Below, piece by piece: positions 28,014-36,379 of a DNA stretch of 64,000 nt. The DNA lies in the NCBI RefSeq assembly GCF_003050785.1, contig NZ_QAOH01000001.1:310001-374000 (forward strand). The letters are read 5' to 3'. Source of the DNA: Celeribacter persicus. Lineage in GTDB: Bacteria > Pseudomonadota > Alphaproteobacteria > Rhodobacterales > Rhodobacteraceae. A model generated the notes under the pieces. That model was not told the origin of the DNA. It ran no database searches and saw only the letters and a program-made list of their open reading frames with translations. Numbering within the stretch: position 1 is the stretch's first letter; the number at the start of each line of letters is the position of its first letter. A program made the position numbers and the translations under genes.

Positions 28014-29762
28014 ATGGCAAAACCGTCTTCGCAATTCAGCACGCGTCTACGCGCGCTGATTGGCCAGATTTATCCGGAACAGAACAGCAAGCGCCTTGCC
28101 GAAGAGATCGTCTCGGCTTTCTGGCCCGAGGGCACCCAGCCGCGCACACGGGCACGGACACCGGGCAACAGTCTCTGGAACGAGACCGACACGCTGGTCA
28201 TCACCTATGGCAATTCTCTGATCGACGGCCAGCACAAGCCGCTCGACCTGCTCTACGATTTCCTGAACCGCTATCTCAAGGGCACGGTGCACGGGGTGCA
28301 TATCCTGCCCTTCTTTCCTTTCACTTCCGACGACGGGTTTGCGGTCACCGATTATCGTCAGGTCAACAGTCAGCTTGGCGACTGGGCCGACATTCAACGC
28401 ATAGGCAGTGAATTCCGCCTGATGTCCGATCTGGTTCTCAACCATGTGTCCTCGATGTCCACATGGTTCACCGAATACCGTCAGGGTCATGAGCCCTATG
28501 ACAAGTTCTTCGTCGAGGCCTCTCCCGAAGACGATCTGTCCATGGTCACCCGCCCGCGCACCTCTCCTCTGCTGCGCGAGGTGTCGACAGTCAACGGGCC
28601 GAAACATGTCTGGTGCACTTTCTCGCACGATCAGATCGACGTGGACTTCAAGAATCCCGAGGTGCTTCTGGAATTCCTGCGGATCATGCGTCTGCATGTC
28701 GATAACGGCGTGCGCATCGTCCGTCTCGATGCCGTGGCCTTCATCTGGAAAGAGCTGGGCACGACCTGCATTCACCTGCCGCAAACCCATGCCATCGTGC
28801 GTCTGATGCGTCTTCTGTGCGATTACGCCGAGGAACGCGTGGTTTTGCTGACCGAGACCAACGTGCCCAATGCCGAAAACCTGAGCTATTTCGGCAACCG
28901 CAACGAAGCGCATATGATCTACAACTTCTCGCTGCCGCCCCTGCTGCTGCACGCGCTCCTGTCGGGAAGCTCGCTTTATCTCAACCAATGGCTGATGCGG
29001 ATGCCACCGGCGCAGTTGGGATGTGCCTATCTCAACTTCTCCGCCTCCCATGACGGCATCGGCGTGCGCGGAGCCGAAGGGCTTCTGGCACCCGAGGAAC
29101 TCGGTCAGGTGATCCAGCGCGTGCGCGATTCCGGCGGGCTGGTGTCGATGCGCTCCCTGCCCGACGGCTCGGAGAAACCCTATGAGCTCAACATCACCTA
29201 TTTCGATGCGCTCAAGGGGACCATCGAGAAGGGCGAGGACGGCAAACAGGTGGAGCGCTTTCTCTGCTCGCAAACCATCGTCATGGCGCTCGAAGGGGTG
29301 CCAGCCTTCTACATCCATTCGCTGATCGCCACCCACAACGATCACGCAGGCGTCGAGAAGACCGGCGTCAAACGTGCGATCAACCGACATCGCTGGAATT
29401 ACCCGGAACTGCGCGCCCTGCTCGACGATCCGCAAAGCCAAAACGCACAGGTTCTGGCCGAGATGAAACGTCGGATCGGCATTCGTATCGCGCAAAAGGC
29501 GTTCCATCCCAATGCCACCCAGTTCACCATGCATCTGGGCGAAGATCTGTTCGGCATCTGGCGGCAGTCCCCCGCCCGCGACCAGTCGATTTTCGCTCTG
29601 CACAATGTCACCGACCGCATGGTCGAGGTGCCGCAGATCTCGATCAACCTGATCGACGGAGAGGCGTGGTATGACCTGTTGACCGGCGAGAAAATCGACC
29701 TGAGCAAACCGAACATCACCTTCGCGCCCTATCAGTGCCGCTGGATTTCCAACCGTCTATGA
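28014..29762 (+). CDS. GH13_18 glycoside phosphorylase (sucrose / glucosylglycerate phosphorylase-like)
   Basis: A 582-aa alpha-retaining glycoside phosphorylase of family GH13 subfamily 18, which releases glucose-1-phosphate from an alpha-glucoside. The ATG at 28014 follows AGAAGGGGACGCCCG. The catalytic nucleophile is Asp239 (VRIVRLDAVAF), the acid/base is Glu281 (LLTETNVPN), and Asp347 (SASHDGIGV) is the transition-state Asp. Length and motifs suit the glucosylglycerate or glucosylglycerol phosphorylase branch as well as sucrose phosphorylase, so substrate is open. No sugar transporter or kinase is adjacent; a TetR gene follows. Confidence 0.85.
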   Translation: MAKPSSQFSTRLRALIGQIYPEQNSKRLAEEIVSAFWPEGTQPRTRARTPGNSLWNETDTLVITYGNSLIDGQHKPLDLLYDFLNRYLKGTVHGVHILPFFPFTSDDGFAVTDYRQVNSQLGDWADIQRIGSEFRLMSDLVLNHVSSMSTWFTEYRQGHEPYDKFFVEASPEDDLSMVTRPRTSPLLREVSTVNGPKHVWCTFSHDQIDVDFKNPEVLLEFLRIMRLHVDNGVRIVRLDAVAFIWKELGTTCIHLPQTHAIVRLMRLLCDYAEERVVLLTETNVPNAENLSYFGNRNEAHMIYNFSLPPLLLHALLSGSSLYLNQWLMRMPPAQLGCAYLNFSASHDGIGVRGAEGLLAPEELGQVIQRVRDSGGLVSMRSLPDGSEKPYELNITYFDALKGTIEKGEDGKQVERFLCSQTIVMALEGVPAFYIHSLIATHNDHAGVEKTGVKRAINRHRWNYPELRALLDDPQSQNAQVLAEMKRRIGIRIAQKAFHPNATQFTMHLGEDLFGIWRQSPARDQSIFALHNVTDRMVEVPQISINLIDGEAWYDLLTGEKIDLSKPNITFAPYQCRWISNRL

Positions 29763-29864
29763 GAAAGCTTGCGCGACGGAACCTTCTGCAAAGCAATTGA
29801 CCTCCTCCCCGGCGGCGGATAGGGGCATGGGCATTCCACCGTCTCAGGATCAGAGCCGTTTGAC

Positions 29865-30524
29865 ATGTCCCTTTCTCTTGACGAAACGCTGGCGCATCTG
29901 AGCTCCGGCCACACACCCAACGAGCTTTACGGTGTGGCCGCGCCCTCCGCCAAAAGCCGGGCGACCGTCGAAAAGGTGCTGGAGGAAGCGGAAACGATTC
30001 TGGCCGAAGAAGGCGTCGCCGGGCTGACCTTTCGGGCGCTCGCGCGGCGCTGCGATATGCGGCTGAGCAATCTGCAATATTACTTCGCCACTCAGGAAGA
30101 TTTGCTGACCGCCGTTACCCGTTACGTTCTCGCCCGGCGTCTGTCGGAGTTGAAGGCACGCGGAACTCTGCGTCTCACGGATGTGGCGCAGCGCTTCACC
30201 GCCTATCTCGAATTTCGCATGGACCGCGCCGCCGATCCGCGCGCGCGTGCCATCACCACCGGCCTCAAGGATCTGGCGCTGCGCCAGGACGGCCCGGCAC
30301 AGCACTTCGCGCAGACCTGCCGCTTTCACACCGGCGTGCTCGAACACATGATCTCCGCGCTTGCACCAGATATCCCGGCGCAGGATGTGAGCCGCAAAGC
30401 CGTGATGATCGCGGCGCTCGTGGAGGCGGTCGGACCGGTCTGTGGCCGACATTTTGAACCGCCAGAGGGATTGCGCCGCGCAATCCTTTTGCAAGCCCGC
30501 TCCATAACCGGCCTCCCGGCTTAA
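29865..30524 (+). CDS. TetR family transcriptional regulator
   Basis: A 219-aa regulator. The N-terminal HTH (about 37-85) shows EEAETILAEEGVAGLTFRALARRCDMRLSNLQYYFATQEDLL, typical of TetR. The remaining all-helical ligand domain gives no clue to the effector. It lies 102 nt after the GH13_18 phosphorylase on the same strand. Its stop overlaps the convergent SMR stop by 4 nt. Control of the phosphorylase or of the SMR exporter is possible; neither is shown. Confidence 0.88.
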   Translation: MSLSLDETLAHLSSGHTPNELYGVAAPSAKSRATVEKVLEEAETILAEEGVAGLTFRALARRCDMRLSNLQYYFATQEDLLTAVTRYVLARRLSELKARGTLRLTDVAQRFTAYLEFRMDRAADPRARAITTGLKDLALRQDGPAQHFAQTCRFHTGVLEHMISALAPDIPAQDVSRKAVMIAALVEAVGPVCGRHFEPPEGLRRAILLQARSITGLPA

Positions 30525-30835
30525 GCCGAAAGCTTCATCAGCCCCATTCCCGCCACGATCAGCGCGGCAGCAGCGACGCGCGTGAGGCTCAACGCTTCGC
30601 CATGCAGCACGATCCCGGCAATGAAGGCCCCGAGCGCACCGATGCCGACCCAGACCATGTAGGACGGCCCCAAGGGCAGGGTCTTCATCGCAACCGACAA
30701 CATGACGAAAGAGACGAGCATGGTAAGCACTGTCGCCACACTCGGCCAGAACAGCGTGAACCCGTTCGAATATTTCATCGTCGTCGCCCAGATCGCTTCA
30801 AGCAGACCGGCCACAATCACCAGAAACCACGCCAC
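30521..30835 (-). CDS. SMR-family efflux protein (SugE/Gdx-like)
   Basis: A 104-aa four-helix small multidrug resistance protein, starting with GTG at 30835. The conserved membrane-embedded Glu is in VAGLLEAIWATTMKYSNGF, and the second half has LPLGPSYMVWVGIGALGAFIAGI, closer to SugE/Gdx (guanidinium exporters) than to EmrE. It starts only 15 nt after the dmmC stop, so it is probably the last gene of the dimethylamine operon. A role exporting toxic amine or guanidinium-like by-products is inference. Confidence 0.85.
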   Translation of the reverse strand: MAWFLVIVAGLLEAIWATTMKYSNGFTLFWPSVATVLTMLVSFVMLSVAMKTLPLGPSYMVWVGIGALGAFIAGIVLHGEALSLTRVAAAALIVAGMGLMKLSA

Positions 30836-30850
30836 ATCTTTCCCTTTCGT

Positions 30851-31891
30851 TTAGTCCGGGAAAATCCCCGGAGAGGTTTCGGCACCATCATCGAACTGCG
30901 ACAGATAGTTGACGATGGTCTCCTGATTGACCGCAAACCCCTTATATTCCGCAAGCGCTGGGTCGATGTCGCGCAGCACGCGGTGCAACCGGCGGCCCCA
31001 TTTCGGCTGGGTGGCGATGTCTGCGAGGTTCATCAGGTAGCAGCGGATCGGAAACGCCAGCGCATTGGAGCGCGGCAGGCGGAAAAATGTCTGAAGCTCG
31101 ACGCGCAGGAATTGCTTCTGGCCGACGTTCTCCGGCGTGATCGTGCGCTTTTCCGGGCCCCATTTGTGGTAATTCTCAGGCGAGGTATCCAAACGCGGGT
31201 TCACGGTCATGGTCCAGTTCAACCGACGGTAATGCTGCCCCTGCTCCACGGCCAGAAGGAACTTGAGCGCCTTGTCGAACACACCCATCTTGCGGGCTTT
31301 CGGCACCGGCGCATGCCATTCGAAAAAGTTCATGCCCACGTCGAAATCCAGCGACCAATCGGCTTGGGACGTCACCATGCCCGCGTCCATCCACAGGTTG
31401 CCGTCGCGCTCGTGCAGCAGAGCAAAATCGCCTTGGGTCTGACGCGTGATGTATTCCATCGGCCCGCAAGGCAACGTGGTCGGATCGAGGAAGGTGAATT
31501 TCTTTTCGATCCCCAAGGGCTTGTTAATCCAGTGCCACGCGTTGCCATCCCGGTTGAGGGTAAAAAGCTCGGGATAATCCTTGGCCTTCGCGACCATGAT
31601 GAGTTCGAGCAAATCCCAACCCGCAAGCTCCATATGCGGCAGAGACTGACACCGCAGCGGATCTTCCGCGAGGGTGATCTCCCGGTCCTTCATTTCGGAC
31701 ACGTAATGCTCATCCACGTCGAACTTGAACTCAAACGGGGACCCTTTCGGCCCGCCCGGATGCTGTTCGATATTCACCGAATACATGTATGTGTCCTGAT
31801 CGAACGGAAAGGGAAAGCGGCGGATCGCCTCCGGCGAGTTGTGATAGGTATAATCGCCCCGGAAGGTCTCGTCATTGAAGTGCATGGTCAT
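30851..31891 (-). CDS. dmmC: Dimethylamine monooxygenase haem subunit DmmC (DUF3445)
   Basis: A 346-aa member of the DUF3445 haem-dependent oxidative N-demethylase family, the catalytic subunit that oxidises dimethylamine to methylamine and formaldehyde. The ATG at 31891 has GAGGAG 8 nt upstream. Recognisable blocks include RRFPFPFDQDTYMYSVN near the N-terminus, and ERDGNLWMDAGMVTSQADWSLDFDVGMNF. It follows dmmB by 12 nt. Subunit letters follow the Ruegeria dmmDABC naming as I recall it; the family assignment is firmer than the letter. Confidence 0.88.
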   Translation of the reverse strand: MTMHFNDETFRGDYTYHNSPEAIRRFPFPFDQDTYMYSVNIEQHPGGPKGSPFEFKFDVDEHYVSEMKDREITLAEDPLRCQSLPHMELAGWDLLELIMVAKAKDYPELFTLNRDGNAWHWINKPLGIEKKFTFLDPTTLPCGPMEYITRQTQGDFALLHERDGNLWMDAGMVTSQADWSLDFDVGMNFFEWHAPVPKARKMGVFDKALKFLLAVEQGQHYRRLNWTMTVNPRLDTSPENYHKWGPEKRTITPENVGQKQFLRVELQTFFRLPRSNALAFPIRCYLMNLADIATQPKWGRRLHRVLRDIDPALAEYKGFAVNQETIVNYLSQFDDGAETSPGIFPD

Positions 31892-31903
31892 GGGAAAGTC
31901 TCC

Positions 31904-32863
31904 TCACAGGTCCAGTTCAAGCCGCGCGCCTTTGAATCGCGACATGCAGGGCATGATGTCTTTTTGCGCGGCGCGCTCGTCTTCCGACAGCCAGTGATCG
32001 TTGTGCAGGATGCGCCCGTCACAGGCGATCACCTTGGTCTGACAGCGCCCGCAGGCCCCGCCGCGGCAGGAATAATCCACCTCAACCCTGGCAGCTTCCA
32101 AAGCCTCCAACAGGCTCTGATCGGCTTTCACATGCACGGTTTGACCGGTGGAGGCGATCACCACGTCGAAGGGCTCGCCCGGTGGCGGGGCAGTGAAGGC
32201 CTCGGAATGAACCGCAGCTTTTGGCCAACCGAGGCGCGCCGTCTGATCGGCCACCGCCGTGATCAGTCCCTCAGGACCACAGGTATAGACATGGGTGCCA
32301 AGCGGCTGACCGTCGAGAATGGCACCAAGGTCCATGCGCGAGCCCTCTTCCGAGATATGCACATGAATATGCGCCGCCTGCGGCAAAAGCTTCACGCCAG
32401 CAGCTTCCTCACGCGAACGCGCGGCGTAGTGCAGCTCATAGGGTTTTTGCTCCATGTCGAGTTGTTTGAGCTGCGACAGAAACGGCGTGATGCCGATACC
32501 GCCGCCAATTAGGACGTGCTTTCTCGCGCGCAAATCGAGTTGAAACAGGTTCGAGGGCACGGAGACGGTGATGTCATCCCCTTCGGACACGCATCTGTGC
32601 ATATAAAGCGAGCCGCCCCGCCCCTTGTCCTCGCGACGCACGGCGATCTCATAGCCGCTGCCATCGTAAGGATCGGAGATCAGCGAATAGGAGTTGCGGC
32701 GGATCGTATCGCCTGCTTCAGTCTTTTCTGGCATCTCAACCGTGATATGCGCGCCGCCGGAAAACACCGGCAGGGAAGCGCCCGTCGGATCCTCGAACCG
32801 GAAGCGTTTTACCAGCGGGGAGAGCTGTTCGATCTCGGTGACTTTCAAAGCAAGCTTTCTCAT
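31904..32863 (-). CDS. dmmB: Dimethylamine monooxygenase reductase subunit DmmB (PDR/VanB-type)
   Basis: A 319-aa oxidoreductase that passes electrons from NAD(P)H to the haem subunit. The order is an FMN-binding ferredoxin-reductase domain (RNSYSLISDP near residue 70), an NAD-binding domain (HVLIGGGIGITPFLSQ, then YTCGPEGLI), and a C-terminal plant-type 2Fe-2S ferredoxin (CRGGACGRCQTKVI with a later Cys in DIMPCMS). The ATG at 32863 overlaps the dmmA stop as ATGA; the 59-codon upstream frame lies within dmmA and is rejected. Confidence 0.9.
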   Translation of the reverse strand: MRKLALKVTEIEQLSPLVKRFRFEDPTGASLPVFSGGAHITVEMPEKTEAGDTIRRNSYSLISDPYDGSGYEIAVRREDKGRGGSLYMHRCVSEGDDITVSVPSNLFQLDLRARKHVLIGGGIGITPFLSQLKQLDMEQKPYELHYAARSREEAAGVKLLPQAAHIHVHISEEGSRMDLGAILDGQPLGTHVYTCGPEGLITAVADQTARLGWPKAAVHSEAFTAPPPGEPFDVVIASTGQTVHVKADQSLLEALEAARVEVDYSCRGGACGRCQTKVIACDGRILHNDHWLSEDERAAQKDIMPCMSRFKGARLELDL

Positions 32864-33462
32864 GCTCGGATCTCCACGGTCTCTGGCACAATGCCCGGCG
32901 TTTCCGCATCGACACAGACGCCCTGAAAAACGCCGAGACGGCGGGAAAAATGATCCCGCACAAACAGCGTCAGCCCGCAATGGGAGCAGGTGAACGGATC
33001 GGTCATCACCTCCTCGGTGATGCCCTTGCAATGCACACATTGAATGCGGCGTGCGATGGAACCGCGATGCTCTGTCTGAATTTCGTCCATCGGCAATCCG
33101 GCGGCAAAGGCCATGGCGGACACATGTCCGATCAGCCCCTCGGATCCCGCCAGATAAAGCTGCGTACCCATGCGCGCCTCGCCCAGAAGCTTGTCCACAA
33201 GCGGGGTGGCGGCGTCGAAATCCGGGGCAATGTGGACGGCAACGGGTTTCAGGCTTTTGAGCCGTTCCGCCACGCCCGCAGATTTCGCGACAAGCACAAT
33301 ATGGGCATGATCCATGACAGAGGCATCTGTGGCGGCAAGATCGACAAGTGCTGCGGCACCGGCCTCATCGGCGACCATGATTGCCGGGGTAGCGCCTTGC
33401 GAAACCAGTCCGGCATAGGTCGGACGGCTGTCGATTGACGGGGAAAATTCAGTATTGGGCAT
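32860..33462 (-). CDS. dmmA: Dimethylamine monooxygenase subunit DmmA
   Basis: A 200-aa subunit of the DmmA family. The N-terminal two-thirds look like a Rossmann-like, reductase-related domain (SRPTYAGLV, LYLAGSEGLIGH). The C-terminus is a zinc-ribbon or rubredoxin-like Cys4 site, CVHCKG followed by CSHCGLTLFVRDHFSRRLGVFQG, a strong family mark. It is translationally coupled to dmmB and lies 86 nt after dmmD, with a hairpin between. The letter follows my memory of the DmmA-like family. Confidence 0.85.
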   Translation of the reverse strand: MPNTEFSPSIDSRPTYAGLVSQGATPAIMVADEAGAAALVDLAATDASVMDHAHIVLVAKSAGVAERLKSLKPVAVHIAPDFDAATPLVDKLLGEARMGTQLYLAGSEGLIGHVSAMAFAAGLPMDEIQTEHRGSIARRIQCVHCKGITEEVMTDPFTCSHCGLTLFVRDHFSRRLGVFQGVCVDAETPGIVPETVEIRA

Positions 33463-33490
33463 TCGATTACGCAGGTCCTGTTGGTCTCAG

Positions 33491-33518
33491 GAGGCGGGCA
33501 CGGGATTGCCCCCGCCTC
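33491..33518. promoter_or_regulatory. Hairpin between dmmD and dmmA
   Basis: GAGGCGGG and CCCGCCTC (8 bp) close a loop that contains a further GCA/TGC pair. It lies in the 86-nt gap and lacks a T-run, so it may tune stoichiometry or mRNA stability. Confidence 0.5.
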
Positions 33519-33548
33519 GTAAGTCTTTGTGCGATTTAGATTTGTGGT

Positions 33549-34682
33549 TTAGCCCTTGGCCGTGCGACGCTTCTTGTCGACGTCGTAGAAGGGCATCGGG
33601 TGGGCGATGGCGCTCACCTCCTTGTCGGCGAATTTGACGGTCAGCGGCGCCCCTTCGACGGCGCAGTCGACCGGCATGCGGGCGATGCCCACGTTGTGCT
33701 CATTCAAGGGCGAGTACATGCCGATGGTCACAACGCCAACCTGTTTGCCATCCTTCAGAAGCGGCGCACCTTCGGGCGCAGGTTCGGTGCCGGTCAGTTT
33801 CACACCGTAAATCTTGAAGCGCTCCTTACCCTTGAGGCGGTAGTGCTCTTCGGCCCCACGGAAGCCGGTTTTACCCGGAGACACGGTAAATTCGAGACCC
33901 AGCTCCCAAAGCGTATCGCCATTGGCCTCGTCCTCGAACGGGTACATTTCCGAGTTGTCATAGGGAAAGAACAAAAGGTAGCTCTCGGCACGCAGCCAGT
34001 CGAGCGTGGTGAAGCGCGTCGGGATGATCCCCATCGCCGCGCCTTCCGCCACAATCGTGTCCCAGATTTCCACGGCGTCCTGACGGCGGCAGAAAATCTC
34101 ATAACCGCGCTCGCCGGTGTAGCCCGTGCGGGAAATCATCACCGGTTTGCCGAAAAGCGTGGTCTGGATATGGCTGAAGTAAACCACATCGCGGATGCCC
34201 GGCACGTGTTTTTCGAGATAATCGACGGCCATCGGTCCTTGCAGAGAAATGTCATGCAGATCGTCGTCGAAGATCACCGCGACATTGCGCCCGGCAGCAT
34301 ATTTGGTCAGTTGCTCATGCCCCGCACCGGAGCCATGCACAACCATAAAGTTCTGCGGCCCAAGACGGTAGATCACACAGTCGTCGATGAACTTGCCGCC
34401 GTCATTGAGCATGGTGGCATAGGTCGAACGACCGGGTTTCAGTTTCTCGATGTTGCGTGTCGTGGCCTTGTCGATCACATATTGTGCGTGCGGTCCGACG
34501 ACATAGACCTTTTTCAGCCCCGAGACATCCATAACGCCCGCCTTGGTGCGGATCGCCAGATATTCCTCTGTCTGATCTTTGTCATAGCTCCAGGCGGTGC
34601 CCATGCCGCTCCAGTCTTCGAGATCGGAGCCAAGGGCGCGGTGCCGGTCCGCCAGTGCGGAAACTCTCCATGATGCGATCAT
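33549..34682 (-). CDS. dmmD: GcvT-like tetrahydrofolate-dependent protein DmmD
   Basis: A 377-aa aminomethyltransferase (GcvT) family protein, thought to capture the formaldehyde from dimethylamine oxidation as methylene-THF. I chose the ATG at 34682 with AAGGA 8 nt upstream. Family marks are AGVMDVSGLKKVYVVGP near residue 50, ISRTGYTGERGYEIFC around 180, and the C-terminal PGKTGFRGAE, with a final domain ending GIARMPVDCAVEGAPLTVKF. It lies upstream of dmmABC in the same transcript. Its catalytic role is known only by association with dmm in relatives. Confidence 0.88.
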   Translation of the reverse strand: MIASWRVSALADRHRALGSDLEDWSGMGTAWSYDKDQTEEYLAIRTKAGVMDVSGLKKVYVVGPHAQYVIDKATTRNIEKLKPGRSTYATMLNDGGKFIDDCVIYRLGPQNFMVVHGSGAGHEQLTKYAAGRNVAVIFDDDLHDISLQGPMAVDYLEKHVPGIRDVVYFSHIQTTLFGKPVMISRTGYTGERGYEIFCRRQDAVEIWDTIVAEGAAMGIIPTRFTTLDWLRAESYLLFFPYDNSEMYPFEDEANGDTLWELGLEFTVSPGKTGFRGAEEHYRLKGKERFKIYGVKLTGTEPAPEGAPLLKDGKQVGVVTIGMYSPLNEHNVGIARMPVDCAVEGAPLTVKFADKEVSAIAHPMPFYDVDKKRRTAKG

Positions 34683-34727
34683 TGTTTTTGTCCTTAGGGT
34701 CGTATTTTGAATTCTTGGTTTGTCGGG

Positions 34728-34756
34728 GAACCGGCGACGGGTCACGCCGCCGGTTC
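34728..34756. promoter_or_regulatory. Hairpin upstream of dmmD
   Basis: GAACCGGCG and CGCCGGTTC make a perfect 9-bp stem with an 11-nt loop in the gap between the 58-aa membrane gene and dmmD. No T-run follows on the coding strand. A processing or stability site is likely. Confidence 0.5.
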
Positions 34757-34795
34757 AGGGGAAGGGTGTGGAACCCTTTCTCGCTCAGGCTGCGT

Positions 34796-34972
34796 TCAGC
34801 CTTTCTTTTTCGTCGCCTTGTAGGCGTGTTCCTCGTGGCGCCAGCCGAACACGATCGCGATCACGACCATGGCGAGGCAGGCCAGCAGCCAGAGACCTTC
34901 GACGGAGCCATAACCCGCGTAGATCGCGCCGGTGATGCCGTCCCAGGAGGTTGCGTCAAAAGGTGCTTCCAT
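34796..34972 (-). CDS. 58-aa small membrane protein between amt and dmmD
   Basis: The ATG at 34972 follows AAGGAAAGGAC, and the frame ends in TGA at 34796. The N-terminus is short and acidic (MEAPFDATSWDG). One strong membrane helix spans about 26-44 (GLWLLACLAMVVIAIVFGW), followed by a His/Glu and Lys-rich tail (RHEEHAYKATKKKG). It lies 27 nt after amt on the same strand, so it is surely co-transcribed. It resembles no named family that I know. It could be an accessory subunit of the transporter or an anchor for the demethylase enzymes. Confidence 0.8.
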   Translation of the reverse strand: MEAPFDATSWDGITGAIYAGYGSVEGLWLLACLAMVVIAIVFGWRHEEHAYKATKKKG

Positions 34973-34999
34973 TTCGATAGTCCTTTCCTTGTCCAGAGA

Positions 35000-36379
35000 T
35001 CACTCAGCCGGGCTGACCGACGGGTGAAGTGCTTCGGGGTAGGCGGAGGCCGGGACCTTGACCGCGTCGAGACCGAGGATTTCCGCCTCTTCCGGCACAC
35101 GGAGTTGGCCGGTCACCTTCAGGATGAAGGAGACGACATAGCCCGGCAGGAAGCCCAGAAGACCCATGGTGACAATGCCAACCAACTGACCGAGGAAGGA
35201 GGTTTCGATCACGTCTTCGCCGAACATGGCCGGGTAGCCTTGGGCCGCGATACCGACCGCAAGCAGACCCCACATGCCGAGGAACCCGTGCACCGCAAAG
35301 GCGCCAACCGCATCGTCGATGCCGCGTTTCTCGATGAAGGAGGCCACGAAGGGCATCATGCAGGCACCGAGGAAACCGATCGCGAAGGCCATCGGCGGAT
35401 ACCAGAGATCGAGACCGGCAGCCGCGGAGATGATCCCTCCCAGAGCGCCGGACATCATCCAGAACGGATCGCGGGTGATCATCCAGGCCCCGATAATGCC
35501 ACCGGCAAATCCCATCAGCGTGTTGAAGGTCATGCCGGAGATGGTCATCGGCGTGCCGTAGATCGTAGCCTCAATCGTGCTGCCCCAGGACCATGCTTCG
35601 CCCGGAACGATGACACAGCCCATGAGAAAGCCCCAGAAGCCCGCGATGATCAGCATCAGGCCGATCAGCGTCATCGGCATGGAGTGCCCGGGGATATGGT
35701 TGGCGGAACCGTCGGCATTGAACTTGCCGATCCGCGGCCCGAGGTTGATCAGAACACCGAGCGAGAAGAAGCCCGCGATCATGTGCACGACACCCGCAGC
35801 GCCGAAGTCATGATAGCCGAACTTCGTGACCAGCCAGCCATCCGCATGCCAGCCCCAGGCGGCGGCAAGAATCCAGACAAACGCACCAAGCACGATTGCC
35901 AGAACGACAAAGCCCGTGAGCTTGATGCGCTCAATCACGCCGCCCGAAAGGATCGACGCGGTGGTGGCAGCAAAGAGCACGAAAGCCCCCCAGAACACGC
36001 CCGAAGAGCGGTCATCGAGGTTCGGCCCCATGTATTGGCTCCACGGTAGAGCGATGTCATTGGCATAGGCCAGACCGGAGATGCCCATGGCACCTTCGGA
36101 CAGTGTCAGGCCCGTCGGGAAGGCCCAATAGATCCACCAGCCGATGAAGTAGAAGAACGGCACAATCATCGCGAAAGCGAGGATGTTCTTGATGCCCGAG
36201 GCCAGCGCGTTTTTCGACCGCGATGCGCCCATTTCATATGCGAGGAACCCGGCGTGGATGAGAACCATCAGCGGGATCGTCAGAAAGTAGAAAGTCTCGG
36301 AAAATGTGCCGTTTGTCGCGGCATGGTTTCCCTGTAGCTCCGCAACCGCGGCAGCCAAGGATGCAAGATCCTGTTCCAA
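35000..36379 (-). CDS. amtB: Ammonium transporter (Amt family)
   Basis: A 459-aa Amt/MEP/Rh channel for ammonium or methylammonium. I chose the TTG at 36379 with GGGAGAACGAC directly upstream; the longer frame to 36502 is less likely. About eleven helices are seen. Family marks are FAMIVPFFYFIGWWIYWAF, DFGAAGVVHMIAGF (the conserved His pore region), and HGFLGMWGLLAVGI (second conserved His). No glnK lies next to it, unlike most amtB genes. Its place in front of dmmDABC suggests uptake or retention of the amine or ammonium released by demethylation. Confidence 0.9.
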   Translation of the reverse strand: MEQDLASLAAAVAELQGNHAATNGTFSETFYFLTIPLMVLIHAGFLAYEMGASRSKNALASGIKNILAFAMIVPFFYFIGWWIYWAFPTGLTLSEGAMGISGLAYANDIALPWSQYMGPNLDDRSSGVFWGAFVLFAATTASILSGGVIERIKLTGFVVLAIVLGAFVWILAAAWGWHADGWLVTKFGYHDFGAAGVVHMIAGFFSLGVLINLGPRIGKFNADGSANHIPGHSMPMTLIGLMLIIAGFWGFLMGCVIVPGEAWSWGSTIEATIYGTPMTISGMTFNTLMGFAGGIIGAWMITRDPFWMMSGALGGIISAAAGLDLWYPPMAFAIGFLGACMMPFVASFIEKRGIDDAVGAFAVHGFLGMWGLLAVGIAAQGYPAMFGEDVIETSFLGQLVGIVTMGLLGFLPGYVVSFILKVTGQLRVPEEAEILGLDAVKVPASAYPEALHPSVSPAE

